DNA of 64,000 nt from Jejuia sp049889775 (GCA_049889775.1 JBMHCT010000013.1:15163-79162), one strand, 5' to 3'; positions 44,332-53,196 are shown, counted from the first letter of the stretch. Translations and numbers: made by a program. Notes: generated from the letters alone by a model not told the origin.

Positions 44332-45561
44332 TTATTTGATTTTTATTTTGTCTAAAAGGTTTTTAAGACGTTCAAGAAGTTCGTCATATAATACAAACTC
44401 TATGTCTTTTAAACTCTCTCGAAGATTTTTAAAGTGATTTAGTTTTTTCTTTGTGTTCAATTCCTTTGTGGAACCTGCAACAATTATCACTCTCGGATTT
44501 ATAATGTTGACATCTATTCCTTCTTCGCTTTCAGTTTCGGTTTCTTCTTTAATTGCCTTGGTATAACTAATAGCATTTTCCTTTGATTTTTGTAGATAAT
44601 CAGTTGCTTGTGCGATTACCATAGAAACATCTTTTGTCCAATACCACGTTTTATGACTTGAATCGTATTGAATTAAAGGCGTACTACTTTTTTTTAGTTC
44701 ATAAAAGTCAATGTATCCATAAATATCAACCAAAACCAAATCAGGATATTTTGTTATTCCTGTAGCAATATTTTTATAGTTGATTTTATGTGCGTATCGT
44801 GTGTCAAAAAGTGTAATGTATTCATCAAAAAATTTCTGCCAAGAACTTTCTGGTGGATTTTCCTTTAACAAGGATTCATATTTAGCAATGATTTCTTGAA
44901 GTGTTAGGATTTGAGCATTTTTTTGAAGTCCAAATGTCATTCTTTTGACTAAATCCGCTCTTTTATATTTTTTCGAAGCATCCACATAAAAATCCCCAAT
45001 TTTTTCAATATCATCAGCCGTTAGTTGGTCAATTAGTTTTTGATTAAGGTTTCTTAAAATCAGCTTTTTGTTATTATTTGTCTCTTTATAGTCAAAAGCT
45101 ATTTCTGGAAATATATCTACTAAAAAATTTTTAATTAGAATTTTTTTAGTGTCGTTACAAGCTCTTTGTTCTTGATTTGTACTTGAAATTAATGCTGAAA
45201 GGTCATTTAGATTTAGAAAAAGGTTTTTTCGAACTTTTTTAGACTCAATCTCTTCTGATATTATGATTTTATTTATTCGCTTATCATCGAATTGATACCT
45301 AAAAAAACTGTTTACTGTATTGTCACTAAATCCATAACCAAATGAACTAAACAGATAAGGAATTTCTTCAAAATCTCTTAATTCAATTTGTTTTATAGTT
45401 TGTCCATCGTAGTCGAAAAAATAATCTTTCCCTTTTTGTTCATAGATTTTAACGAATTCCTTTTCCTCATCTTCTTTGTGTTGGCGATATACGACTTTTT
45501 TACCTCCAACTTTTTCTTCGAAGAGAATTAACTTTTTAGTTTCTTGGAATTGTTCTTTCAT
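44332..45561 (-). CDS. sduA: Shedu anti-phage system protein SduA (DUF4263 nuclease)
   Basis: 409 residues. The C-terminal third (about 235-395) matches DUF4263: FFDEYITLFDTRYAHKINYKN, then the PD-(D/E)xK core P273-D274 in KYPDLVLVD and E288-L-K290 in DFYELKK, followed by MVIAQATDYLQKSK (conserved Q) and RVIIVAGS. Shedu is a single-protein defence nuclease that cuts DNA on infection. The N-terminal 230 residues are family-variable, rich in charged helices, and probably sense or oligomerize. Length fits the known 380-410. It sits in a cassette between a flavoenzyme gene and purM. Confidence 0.8.
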   Translation of the reverse strand: MKEQFQETKKLILFEEKVGGKKVVYRQHKEDEEKEFVKIYEQKGKDYFFDYDGQTIKQIELRDFEEIPYLFSSFGYGFSDNTVNSFFRYQFDDKRINKIIISEEIESKKVRKNLFLNLNDLSALISSTNQEQRACNDTKKILIKNFLVDIFPEIAFDYKETNNNKKLILRNLNQKLIDQLTADDIEKIGDFYVDASKKYKRADLVKRMTFGLQKNAQILTLQEIIAKYESLLKENPPESSWQKFFDEYITLFDTRYAHKINYKNIATGITKYPDLVLVDIYGYIDFYELKKSSTPLIQYDSSHKTWYWTKDVSMVIAQATDYLQKSKENAISYTKAIKEETETESEEGIDVNIINPRVIIVAGSTKELNTKKKLNHFKNLRESLKDIEFVLYDELLERLKNLLDKIKIK

Positions 45562-45579
45562 ATGTTGGTTTTCTCAAAT

Positions 45580-45630
45580 GGCTTACAACGTGGTTACGGA
45601 TATTTGCCGTTGGTTAATGGCTTATATCCG
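45580..45630. repeat. Right boundary of the Shedu cassette: inverted repeat and symmetric hairpin
   Basis: GGCTTACAAC (45580-45589) is the inverted match of the left end. Beside it lies a symmetric 34-nt hairpin: CGGATAT (45597-45603) with ATATCCG (45624-45630), a TT/TT internal loop, then GCCGTT (45606-45611) with AATGGC (45616-45621, one wobble) and the loop GGTT. Thirteen pairs in all. It would sit in the SduA leader or promoter. Confidence 0.6.
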
Positions 45631-45750
45631 CCGGTAAACGAAGGTAGCAGAAATTTTTTACAAAGTCAAGTTTTTAAACTTAATTAAAGCAGTATTTCTT
45701 AGTTAAAAACCCCGTTAATAAATCACTGTTTATTGTGGGCTTCATGATAC

Positions 45751-45778
45751 TTGATTTTTAAAATATTCCGTTTCTTTG
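45751..45778 (+). promoter_or_regulatory. Possible purM promoter
   Basis: TTG (45751-45753), a 17-nt spacer and TTTCTTTG (45771-45778) approximate the Bacteroidota consensus; the A of TAnnTTTG is missing. The purM start follows 17 bp later. Confidence 0.35.
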
Positions 45779-45795
45779 CAGCACAATAAGCAACC

Positions 45796-46977
45796 ATGAG
45801 TCAAGAAGTTTCAAAACGCTACGCACAAAGAGGAGTTTCGGCCTCTAAAGAAGATGTTCATAACGCTATAAAAAATATAGATAAAGGTTTATTCCCTAAA
45901 GCTTTTTGCAAAATTGTACCAGACCATTTAACCAACGACGAAGACTATTGTTTGATAATGCACGCCGATGGTGCTGGTACAAAATCATCTTTAGCGTATA
46001 TGTATTGGAAAGAAACTGGAGATGTTTCGGTTTGGAAAGGCATTGCCCAAGATGCATTAATCATGAACATTGATGATTTGTTGTGTGTTGGTGCTACTGA
46101 TAATATTATGCTATCTTCAACCATTGGTAGAAACAAAAACTTGATTCCTGGAGAAGTAATTTCAGCAATTATAAATGGTACAGAGGAGCTTATTGAGGAT
46201 TTAAAATCTTTTGGTGTTACCATTCATTCTACAGGTGGCGAAACTGCCGATGTGGGTGATTTGGTAAGAACAATAATTGTGGATTCTACGGTTACCGCTA
46301 GAATGAAACGTAGCGATGTAATAGACAATGCTAATATCAAAGCGGGAGATGTTATAGTTGGGTTAGAGTCCTTTGGACAAGCCACGTACGAAACCGAATA
46401 TAATGGCGGTATGGGTAGCAATGGTTTAACGTCTGCACGTCATGATGTGTTTCACAGCTATTTGGCTAAGAAATACCCAGAGAGTTTTGATGCTGCTGTT
46501 CCAGAAGATCTGGTATATTCTGGAAATGTAAAACTAACGGACGATGTTGCAGATGCACCGATAGATGCTGGTAAACTAGTGTTATCGCCTACTAGAACCT
46601 ATGCGCCAATTATAAAAGCCATACTTTCAAAATATAATAGTGAAGATGTGCACGGAATGATTCATTGTTCTGGTGGTGCGCAAACTAAAATTCTTCATTT
46701 TGTGGATGATTTGCATATTGTGAAAGATAATATGTTTCCAGTTCCACCACTGTTCAAATTGATACAAGAACAATCAAAAACCGATTGGAAAGAAATGTAT
46801 CAAGTATTTAACTGTGGTCATAGAATGGAATTGTATGTTAAACCTGAAATTGCTGATACTATTATTGAAATTTCAAAATCGTTTCACGTAAACGCCCAAG
46901 TTATTGGTAGGGTGGAGGCTTCAGAAACAAAATCGCTTACAATAAAAAGTGAGTTTGGTGAGTTTAGTTATAAGTAA
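45796..46977 (+). CDS. purM: Phosphoribosylformylglycinamidine cyclo-ligase (AIR synthase)
   Basis: 393 residues. It converts FGAM to AIR with ATP in purine synthesis. AIR-synthase motifs: RYAQRGVSASKEDVH, HADGAGTKSSLAY, QDALIMNIDDLLCVGATDNI, IHSTGGETADVGDLVRTI, GLESFGQATYE, GNVKLTDDV and HGMIHCSGGAQTKI. It is longer than the about 345 residues of enterobacterial PurM, as usual for the Bacteroidota type. Together with purA at 19159 it shows that the purine pathway is spread through this region. Confidence 0.95.
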   Translation: MSQEVSKRYAQRGVSASKEDVHNAIKNIDKGLFPKAFCKIVPDHLTNDEDYCLIMHADGAGTKSSLAYMYWKETGDVSVWKGIAQDALIMNIDDLLCVGATDNIMLSSTIGRNKNLIPGEVISAIINGTEELIEDLKSFGVTIHSTGGETADVGDLVRTIIVDSTVTARMKRSDVIDNANIKAGDVIVGLESFGQATYETEYNGGMGSNGLTSARHDVFHSYLAKKYPESFDAAVPEDLVYSGNVKLTDDVADAPIDAGKLVLSPTRTYAPIIKAILSKYNSEDVHGMIHCSGGAQTKILHFVDDLHIVKDNMFPVPPLFKLIQEQSKTDWKEMYQVFNCGHRMELYVKPEIADTIIEISKSFHVNAQVIGRVEASETKSLTIKSEFGEFSYK

Positions 46978-47051
46978 AGTATTAGAAATCGCCTTGTGGA
47001 ATGATTTTTGATAATTAAATTTTTTTTACCTAAACCAAATTACCCGCATTC

Positions 47052-48011
47052 ATGAGAAGACTAATTTTAGCCCTCACAATTTTCTCAATTCAATTCGCTT
47101 TTGCTCAGCCAGATTCTCTTTACATCATAGAAAAAAAGGTTTATGATGGCCCACAATGGAAACAGAAACATAAGGCTAGTATAGATGTAAGTCAAGTAAG
47201 TTTTACCAATTGGAATGCCGGTGGAACTAATTCTATTTCAGCGTTATTGGGATATCAATACAACGCGAATTATAAGGATAAGTATTTCTTTTGGAATAAT
47301 AGTGTGCGCTTGGGTTACGGTGTAAACAAGCAAGAAAGTAGGGAGTTACGCAAAACAGATGATATTTTTGAGATGATTTCCAATTTGGGTTACCAACCTA
47401 CAAAAGATTCTAAATGGTTTTACTCAGCCCGTTTTAATTTTAAAACCCAAGTTACCAATGGTTACAAGTATCCAGATACAAGTACACCAATTTCAAGGTT
47501 AATGGCACCTGGTTATTTGTTTTTTGGTGGTGGTATGGAATACGGTAAAAATATTGATGAACTATCATTTTATGCCTCACCTTTAACTTTGAAAGCAACA
47601 TTTGTTTTAGATCAAGATTTGGCAAATGCCGGGTCCTTTGGCGTGGAGCCTGCTGTTTTTGACGATAACGGCAACTTAATTAGAGAGGGTAGCAACATAC
47701 GAAGGGAGGTTGGTATTTTAATGACCAATAGTTATGCTTTGGAGTTGGCAAAAAATATAAAAGCCACAAACCTTTTAAGTGTGTATACAGATTACATCAA
47801 TAACTTTGGTAATATAGATGTGGATTGGCGACTAAATTTTGATTTTAAAGTGAATAGTTTTGTTAGGGCAACTTTAGAATCTCATTTAAGATACGACGAT
47901 GATGTAAAAACCCAAGAACCATCAGCAACGGTTGAAGGAGAGTTTGATGAAGCTGGTGCTAAGGTGCAGTGGAAGCAGTTTTTAGGTATAGGTTTTGCCG
48001 TAGATTTCTAA
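47052..48011 (+). CDS. DUF3078 outer-membrane-like protein
   Basis: 319 residues. Sec signal peptide ends QFAFAQ (about 19). The body shows DVSQVSFTNWNAGGTNSISALLG, the typical DUF3078 opening, then alternating amphipathic strands rich in aromatic residues (FFWNNSVRLGYGV, KWFYSARFNFKTQV, NFDFKVNSFVRATLESHLRYDD) and a terminal FLGIGFAVDF ending in phenylalanine, which suits an outer-membrane beta-barrel. Function is unknown. It follows purM by 74 bp and ends at a strong hairpin. Confidence 0.88.
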   Translation: MRRLILALTIFSIQFAFAQPDSLYIIEKKVYDGPQWKQKHKASIDVSQVSFTNWNAGGTNSISALLGYQYNANYKDKYFFWNNSVRLGYGVNKQESRELRKTDDIFEMISNLGYQPTKDSKWFYSARFNFKTQVTNGYKYPDTSTPISRLMAPGYLFFGGGMEYGKNIDELSFYASPLTLKATFVLDQDLANAGSFGVEPAVFDDNGNLIREGSNIRREVGILMTNSYALELAKNIKATNLLSVYTDYINNFGNIDVDWRLNFDFKVNSFVRATLESHLRYDDDVKTQEPSATVEGEFDEAGAKVQWKQFLGIGFAVDF

Positions 48012-48031
48012 ATTTCGTGCCTACGAAATTT
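48010..48031 (+). terminator. Terminator of the DUF3078 gene
   Basis: AAATTTCGT (48010-48018) and ACGAAATTT (48023-48031) form a perfect 9-bp stem with a 4-nt loop followed by T residues; it starts within the stop codon. Confidence 0.75.
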
Positions 48032-48116
48032 TTCAAAATTTGTTAACTTTTTCTTGTTGATAAATTTTTAATTAATTGACAGTCATTATTTTGATTATTT
48101 TTTAATGTAAACTTTA

Positions 48117-48128
48117 TGACATAAGTCA
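48117..48128. promoter_or_regulatory. Crp/Fnr-type dyad TGAC-ATAA-GTCA upstream of nrdJ
   Basis: TGAC (48117-48120), spacer ATAA, GTCA (48125-48128), centred 73 bp before the nrdJ start. The form TGAC-N4-GTCA is typical of Crp/Fnr-family sites. A related but tighter dyad, TGACAGTCA, lies at 48077-48085. The same TGAC-N4-GTCA form occurs upstream of the SLC13 gene at 56191-56204. Confidence 0.45.
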
Positions 48129-48195
48129 GTTTTAAAATAAAATATTTTTTGTTGTTTTATGGTTTCTAATTAATCCACAAACCATACTGACCACA

Positions 48196-50748
48196 ATGAA
48201 TGTAAAAACTTCTCCCGATCAAAAATCTCATACTCAAGAAGAAGCGTTTGAAGCTTCATTAAAATACTTCAAAAATGATGATCTAGCAGCCCGTGTTTGG
48301 ATCAATAAATATGCTTTAAAAGATTCTGAAGGTAATTTATTTGAATTATCTCCTGATGATATGCATAAACGTATTGCGCGTGAAATAGCCCGTATTGAAA
48401 AAAAATATGCCAATCCATTGTCTGAAAAACAAGTCTATAACTTAATAAAAGGCTTCAGATACATCGTGCCTCAGGGTAGCCCGATGGCTGGAATTGGTAA
48501 CCCTTATCAAATAGCGTCCCTATCAAATTGTTTTGTTATCGGTAATAGTGGCGCATCTGATTCCTATGGTGGTATTATGAAGATTGATCAGGAACAAGTG
48601 CAGTTAATGAAACGTCGTGGAGGTGTGGGACACGATTTGTCTCATGTACGTCCAAAAGGGTCTATGGTTAAAAATTCTGCTTTAACATCTACTGGTATTG
48701 TGCCATTTATGGAGCGGTACTCTAATTCTACCAGAGAGGTGGCGCAAGATGGACGCCGCGGTGCACTTATGCTTTCCATTTCCATTAACCATCCAGATGC
48801 AGAGGATTTTATTGATGCCAAGTTGGAAGCTGGTAAAGTAACAGGTGCTAATGTTTCGGTAAGGATTGATGATACCTTTATGTCCGCCGTAAAATCTGGT
48901 TCAGAATACGTGCAGAAATATCCAGTTTTTAGTGACAATCCCAAAGTTTTAAAAACTATTGAAGCTAATACGCTTTGGAAAAAAATAGTACATAACGCAT
49001 GGAAATCAGCAGAACCTGGTATTCTATTTTGGGATACTATTGCAAATGAATCTGTACCTGATTGTTATGCAGATTTGGGCTACAAAACAGTTTCTACCAA
49101 TCCATGCGGGGAGATTCCTTTGTGTCCTTATGATTCCTGTAGATTACTGGCCATCAATTTATTTTCATATGTGGAGCAGCCGTTTACCAAAGATGCTAGT
49201 TTCAATTTTGAATTATTCAAAGAGCATGTGGCCTACGCACAACGCATTATGGATGATATCATAGATTTGGAATTAGAAAAAATAGATACCATTCTCAAAA
49301 AAATTGAAGAAGATCCTGAAAATGACGAGGTAAAAAGTGTGGAGCGAAACCTGTGGTTAAATATTAGAAAAAAGGCGTATGAGGGCAGAAGAACAGGTAT
49401 AGGTATTACTGCGGAAGGCGATATGCTTGCTGCAATGGGGTTGCGTTATGGTAGTGAAGAAGGAAATGCGTTTTCTGTAGAATTACATAAAACTATAGCT
49501 TTAGAAGCATATCGTGGTTCTGTGAATTTAGCCAAAGAGAGAGGTACTTTTACCATTTATGATTCCGATCGTGAAAAAGATAATCCGTTTGTGCTTCGTT
49601 TAAAAGAAGCTGATAGTCAGCTATATTATGAAATGCTCGAGTACGGTAGACGAAATATCGCGTTATTGACTATTGCTCCAACCGGAACAACTAGTTTAAT
49701 GACACAAACCACTTCGGGTATTGAACCTGTATTTTTACCTGTTTATAAAAGAAGACGAAAAGTAAACCCAAATGATAAGGATGTTCGTGTGGATTTTGTG
49801 GACGAGGTAGGGGACTCTTGGGAGGAGTATGTTGTGTTTCACCACAAATTCAAACAGTGGATGGAGGTGAATGGCATTGATACGTCTCAAAATTTCTCGC
49901 AAGAAGAGTTAGATGATTTGGTGAAACAATCACCATATTATGGGGCTACCTCAAATGATGTGGATTGGTTAAGTAAAGTTAACATGCAAGGTGCTATTCA
50001 AAAATGGGTGGATCATTCTATTAGTGTTACTATCAATTTACCAAATGATGTTAGCGAGGAATTAGTGGGCGATTTATATGTGAAAGCTTGGGAGGTTGGC
50101 TGTAAAGGCGTTACGGTATACCGTGATGGTTCCCGTTCTGGAGTGTTAATTTCTAATGAGGAGAAGAAAGTGGAAAATACTGAAAATCAGCTTACAGTAT
50201 TTCCAAATAAACGTCCGCAGATTTTAGAGGCCGATGTCGTTCGTTTTCAAAATAATAAAGAAAAGTGGATTGCTTTTATTGGACTTGTTGATGAAAAACC
50301 ATACGAGATTTTTACGGGATTAGCGGATGATGAAGACGGAATACTCATTCCACGTTGGGTAAACCGTGGTTTAATCATCAAAAATAAAAGTGAAGATGGC
50401 TCTAAACGTTACGACTTTCAATATAAAAATACCAGAGGTTATAAAACCACAATTGAAGGCTTATCGCATAAGTTTAATCCAGAATTTTGGAACTATGCAA
50501 AACTAATTTCAAGTACATTGAGACATGGGATGCCTATTGATAAAATTGTAGATTTGATAAATAGTTTACAGCTAGATAGTGAGTCCATCAATACCTGGAA
50601 AAATGGTGTGGGTCGTGCTTTAAAACGGTATATTGAAGATGGTACAGAAGTGAAGGGGCAAACCTGTTCCAACTGCGAATCTACAAACTTAATTTATCAA
50701 GAAGGCTGCTTAACGTGTAGTGATTGTGGGTCTTCCAAGTGCGGGTAA
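48196..50748 (+). CDS. nrdJ: Adenosylcobalamin-dependent (class II) ribonucleoside-diphosphate reductase
   Basis: 850 residues. It makes deoxyribonucleotides using a B12-generated radical, with or without oxygen. RNR barrel: SLSNCFVIGNSGASDSYGGI, LMKRRGGVGHDLSHVRPKG, NPCGEIPLCPYDSCRLLAINL with the N-x-C-x-E radical site, and SLMTQTTSGIEPVFLPVYKRRRK. The C-terminal zinc-like tail (CSNCES...CLTCSDCGSSKCG) supplies the redox cysteines. There is no small subunit gene nearby, as expected for class II. I saw no cobalamin riboswitch in the 184-bp leader. Region about 660-780 is a NrdJ-specific extension. Confidence 0.93.
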   Translation: MNVKTSPDQKSHTQEEAFEASLKYFKNDDLAARVWINKYALKDSEGNLFELSPDDMHKRIAREIARIEKKYANPLSEKQVYNLIKGFRYIVPQGSPMAGIGNPYQIASLSNCFVIGNSGASDSYGGIMKIDQEQVQLMKRRGGVGHDLSHVRPKGSMVKNSALTSTGIVPFMERYSNSTREVAQDGRRGALMLSISINHPDAEDFIDAKLEAGKVTGANVSVRIDDTFMSAVKSGSEYVQKYPVFSDNPKVLKTIEANTLWKKIVHNAWKSAEPGILFWDTIANESVPDCYADLGYKTVSTNPCGEIPLCPYDSCRLLAINLFSYVEQPFTKDASFNFELFKEHVAYAQRIMDDIIDLELEKIDTILKKIEEDPENDEVKSVERNLWLNIRKKAYEGRRTGIGITAEGDMLAAMGLRYGSEEGNAFSVELHKTIALEAYRGSVNLAKERGTFTIYDSDREKDNPFVLRLKEADSQLYYEMLEYGRRNIALLTIAPTGTTSLMTQTTSGIEPVFLPVYKRRRKVNPNDKDVRVDFVDEVGDSWEEYVVFHHKFKQWMEVNGIDTSQNFSQEELDDLVKQSPYYGATSNDVDWLSKVNMQGAIQKWVDHSISVTINLPNDVSEELVGDLYVKAWEVGCKGVTVYRDGSRSGVLISNEEKKVENTENQLTVFPNKRPQILEADVVRFQNNKEKWIAFIGLVDEKPYEIFTGLADDEDGILIPRWVNRGLIIKNKSEDGSKRYDFQYKNTRGYKTTIEGLSHKFNPEFWNYAKLISSTLRHGMPIDKIVDLINSLQLDSESINTWKNGVGRALKRYIEDGTEVKGQTCSNCESTNLIYQEGCLTCSDCGSSKCG

Positions 50749-50771
50749 AATTGTTTTGTTATATCGAATTC

Positions 50772-50799
50772 AAAAAGGAAGTATTTGTGCTTTCTTTTT
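50772..50799. terminator. Bidirectional terminator after nrdJ and the ABC gene
   Basis: AAAAAGGAAG (50772-50781) and CTTTCTTTTT (50790-50799) pair with one wobble around an 8-nt loop; the A and T runs serve both convergent genes. Confidence 0.65.
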
Positions 50800-51459
50800 T
50801 CATTTCTGAAGTGTGCTAAGATATTTGTAATCTTCAAGTTCCGTAAGTTTATTTACCAGTTTAGTGCAACCGTTTTTTAAAAGGTAAATCGTATCAGAAA
50901 CGTCAATAATATGGCGATGCATATGGTCTGTAATCACAATTATTTTGTGTTGCTTTTCCGAAGTAATTAATGCTTTAATTTTTTCAATATGAATTGGTGC
51001 CAAGTGTGAAAAAGGCTCATCTAAAAAAATAATTTTGAAACGGCCTTTAAGTATCAGATAAGTTTCTAGTAAACGCCGTTCTCCACCCGAAAGTGTATTA
51101 AGTTTATTGTTTTTGTCAATTTTAATAGAATCAAAAGTCTCTATAAATCGCTGCCATTCAACATTAAATAATCTAAACGCCCTTTTTATTTTCATTTGGT
51201 TGGGCGTAAAGTTGTATTGGGTTAATAGTCCAACCAACCCTGTTTGATAAAGTGGTTTTAAAATAGGCGTTTTGTCAATTCTTATTAACTTGTATTTAGC
51301 TTTTAAATTACCAAAAGCTATATTTAGTAAGCTACTTTTTCCGCAGTCATTACTCCCTAAAATCCCAGTGACATTTCCAGTTTCAGCTTTTAAATAAATA
51401 CCATTTAAAATGTTTTTATTTTTAAAATTTAACTCTACATTATCAATTTCAAAAATCAT
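50800..51459 (-). CDS. ABC transporter ATP-binding protein
   Basis: 219 residues. Walker A GSNDCGKSS (about 35-43), Q-loop region LLTQYNFTPN, signature LSGGERRLLE, Walker B FKIIFLDEPFSHL, and H-loop ITDHMHRHI. The nucleotide-binding domain is complete, somewhat small, with a slightly divergent P-loop. Its ATG overlaps the stop of the upstream small membrane protein by 4 bp (ATGA), so the two make one export or import unit. The cargo is unknown. Confidence 0.9.
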   Translation of the reverse strand: MIFEIDNVELNFKNKNILNGIYLKAETGNVTGILGSNDCGKSSLLNIAFGNLKAKYKLIRIDKTPILKPLYQTGLVGLLTQYNFTPNQMKIKRAFRLFNVEWQRFIETFDSIKIDKNNKLNTLSGGERRLLETYLILKGRFKIIFLDEPFSHLAPIHIEKIKALITSEKQHKIIVITDHMHRHIIDVSDTIYLLKNGCTKLVNKLTELEDYKYLSTLQK

Positions 51460-51743
51460 ACAAAAGCTTTAAGAACTAGTATATATGGCAAGCTCAAGAT
51501 AATATCAATAATATAAACCACTGAAAATAGCTTAAATGTAGAAATACCTAAGTTTTTATAAAACATTAATTTTCGCTTGGCTCTTGTTTCGTTTATGGTG
51601 TACCAAAGAAAGATTAAAATAAACAATTTCGCTAAGAACAAAGGCAGCAAGTCAAACCCCAATACCAACAAAATGAAATTGATGCCGAAAGACCAAAGAA
51701 AAAAGGGTCTGTAAAATAAAAAGATTGATAAAAGTTGTTGCAT
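51456..51743 (-). CDS. Small membrane protein paired with the ABC ATPase
   Basis: 95 residues with about three hydrophobic segments (roughly 7-30, 33-50 and 65-92) separated by a basic loop with ETRAKRKLMFYKN. I do not recognise it as a known permease family. Translational coupling to the ATPase suggests it is the membrane partner or a permease fragment; at this size it would need to oligomerize. The 201 bp from here to the prfA frame show nothing else clear. Confidence 0.65.
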   Translation of the reverse strand: MQQLLSIFLFYRPFFLWSFGINFILLVLGFDLLPLFLAKLFILIFLWYTINETRAKRKLMFYKNLGISTFKLFSVVYIIDIILSLPYILVLKAFV

Positions 51744-52028
51744 AACACATTAAATAACGCTGTATTTACGGTATTATTTTTATTCCAAACATAGATTTTT
51801 ACAAGGGTATTAAATTCATAAATTATCGTATTTTTGGTGACCAATTAGAAAAGGATGTTTCAAGGTTTTATATTGAAGCTTCAATTGAAATTGTGATTCT
51901 CAATAACATGAAATTTCAATTGCAAAATCTTTTTTTTAATTGTTTTGTTCAACGAAGCGGCCTGTACTTCATTTAGAAACATTTGGTTGGAAATAGGTTG
52001 GATTGAAGGAATTTTTATAGAAAAGAAG

Positions 52029-53105
52029 ATGTTAGATAAGCTACAGATAGTAAAACAACGTTTTGATGAGGTGAGTGATTTAATCATTCAACCAGATATC
52101 ATATCAGATCAAAAACGATATGTGCAATTAACGCGAGAGTATAAGGATTTGAAGCTTTTGATGGAGAAGCGAGACGCTTATATTGAGTTAACAGAGAATT
52201 TAAGTGAAGCTGAGGAGATTATTGCAGATGGCAGTGATGCAGAAATGGTAGAAATGGCTAAAATGCAGTACGATGAAGCAAAAGAAGGGATTCTGAAATT
52301 GGAAGAAGACATAAAGGTGTTATTAATACCTAAAGATCCTGAGGATGCCAAAAACGCCGTAGTGGAATTACGTGCAGGAACGGGTGGAGACGAAGCAAGT
52401 ATTTTTGCTGGAGACCTATTTAGAATGTATACAAAATACTGCGAAAGTAAAGGTTGGAATGTGAGTACCGTAGATTTCAGTGAAGGTACAAATGGTGGTT
52501 TTAAAGAAATACAGTTTGAAGTTTCTGGTGAAGATGTGTACGGTACTTTAAAATTTGAAGCTGGAGTACATCGTGTACAACGTGTGCCACAGACGGAAAC
52601 ACAAGGACGCGTGCATACAAGTGCAGCAACGGTGATGGTATTTCCTGAAGCTGAAGAATTTGATGTAGAAATTGACCCTAAAGATGTGCGTATCGATTAT
52701 TTCTGTTCTTCAGGTCCTGGAGGGCAGTCGGTGAATACCACCTATTCCGCGGTGCGTTTAACGCATGAGCCTACTGGTTTGGTAGCCCAATGTCAAGATC
52801 AAAAATCACAACATAAGAATAAAGAAAAAGCCTTTAAAGTATTGCGTTCCCGTTTATATGATTTAGAGTTGGCGAAGAAACAAGAGGAAGATGCAGCCAA
52901 ACGTGGAAGTATGGTATCTTCTGGAGATAGAAGTGCTAAAATTAGAACCTATAACTATCCTCAAGGTCGTGTAACCGATCATAGAATAGGTTTAACGCTT
53001 TACGATTTGCAAAATATTGTAAATGGGGATATTCAAAAAATTATTGATGAATTGCAATTAGCCGAAAACACCGAAAAGCTAAAGGCTAGTGATGAAACTA
53101 TATAA
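52029..53105 (+). CDS. prfA: Peptide chain release factor 1
   Basis: 358 residues from ATG 52029 (MLDKLQIVKQRFDEV), where the family begins; a longer frame to 51945 has no support. It reads UAA and UAG. GGQ at 231-233 lies in SSGPGGQSVNTTYSAVRL; the preceding PAT-loop region and HRVQRVPQTETQGRVHTSAATV are intact. The C-terminal KIRTYNYPQGRVTDHRIG is typical of RF1 (RF2 differs). Start and length agree with E. coli RF1 within a few residues. Confidence 0.96.
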   Translation: MLDKLQIVKQRFDEVSDLIIQPDIISDQKRYVQLTREYKDLKLLMEKRDAYIELTENLSEAEEIIADGSDAEMVEMAKMQYDEAKEGILKLEEDIKVLLIPKDPEDAKNAVVELRAGTGGDEASIFAGDLFRMYTKYCESKGWNVSTVDFSEGTNGGFKEIQFEVSGEDVYGTLKFEAGVHRVQRVPQTETQGRVHTSAATVMVFPEAEEFDVEIDPKDVRIDYFCSSGPGGQSVNTTYSAVRLTHEPTGLVAQCQDQKSQHKNKEKAFKVLRSRLYDLELAKKQEEDAAKRGSMVSSGDRSAKIRTYNYPQGRVTDHRIGLTLYDLQNIVNGDIQKIIDELQLAENTEKLKASDETI

Positions 53106-53121
53106 ATAAGCCCTTCCTGAT

Positions 53122-53196
53122 TCCTTCCCAAGGGGAAGGACACTCAAAAGGATGTTTAAATATTTAATTTACCTAACAGTTTCCTCCTACGGAGGA
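53122..53196. repeat. Intergenic hairpin repeat in the pyrF leader
   Basis: Two small hairpins: TCCTTCCC-AAG-GGGAAGGA (53122-53140, 8 bp with an A-rich loop) and TCCTCC-TAC-GGAGGA (53182-53196). Text of this kind (ACCTAACAG...CCTCC...GGAGGATTAAGGAGG) recurs between genes in flavobacterial genomes. It ends 9 bp before the pyrF start, so the GGAGG touching the ATG belongs to the repeat and is too close to serve as a normal ribosome binding site. Confidence 0.55.

Larger units (their letters stand above)
43988..45589. mobile_element. Putative accessory cassette carrying a Shedu system
   Basis: A perfect 10-bp inverted repeat, GTTGTAAGCC (43988-43997) and GGCTTACAAC (45580-45589), encloses only the 109-residue protein and SduA. 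Extending outward, the ends read CCATTGTTGTAAGCC and, in complement, CCACGTTGTAAGCC. Each end is adjoined by folding DNA. No transposase or integrase lies within. The host genes on either side (nitronate monooxygenase, purM) are intact. The arrangement of a gene unit between structured recombination-like sites resembles integron cassettes, but relation to integrons is unproven. Confidence 0.45.

Noticed and set aside
43877..45630. True integron attC sites around the Shedu cassette
   Set aside because: The GTTRRRY/RYYYAAC cores are not matched (GTTGTAA has T at the second R position) and no IntI gene is present; only a structural analogy is claimed.
48077..48085. TGACAGTCA as a second Crp/Fnr site near nrdJ
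   Set aside because: The spacer is a single base, too short for a Crp/Fnr dimer; probably a chance palindrome.
48012..48195. Cobalamin riboswitch upstream of the B12-dependent nrdJ
   Set aside because: The region is short and AT-rich, and no B12-box-like or multi-stem structure is visible; only the terminator and the TGAC dyads.
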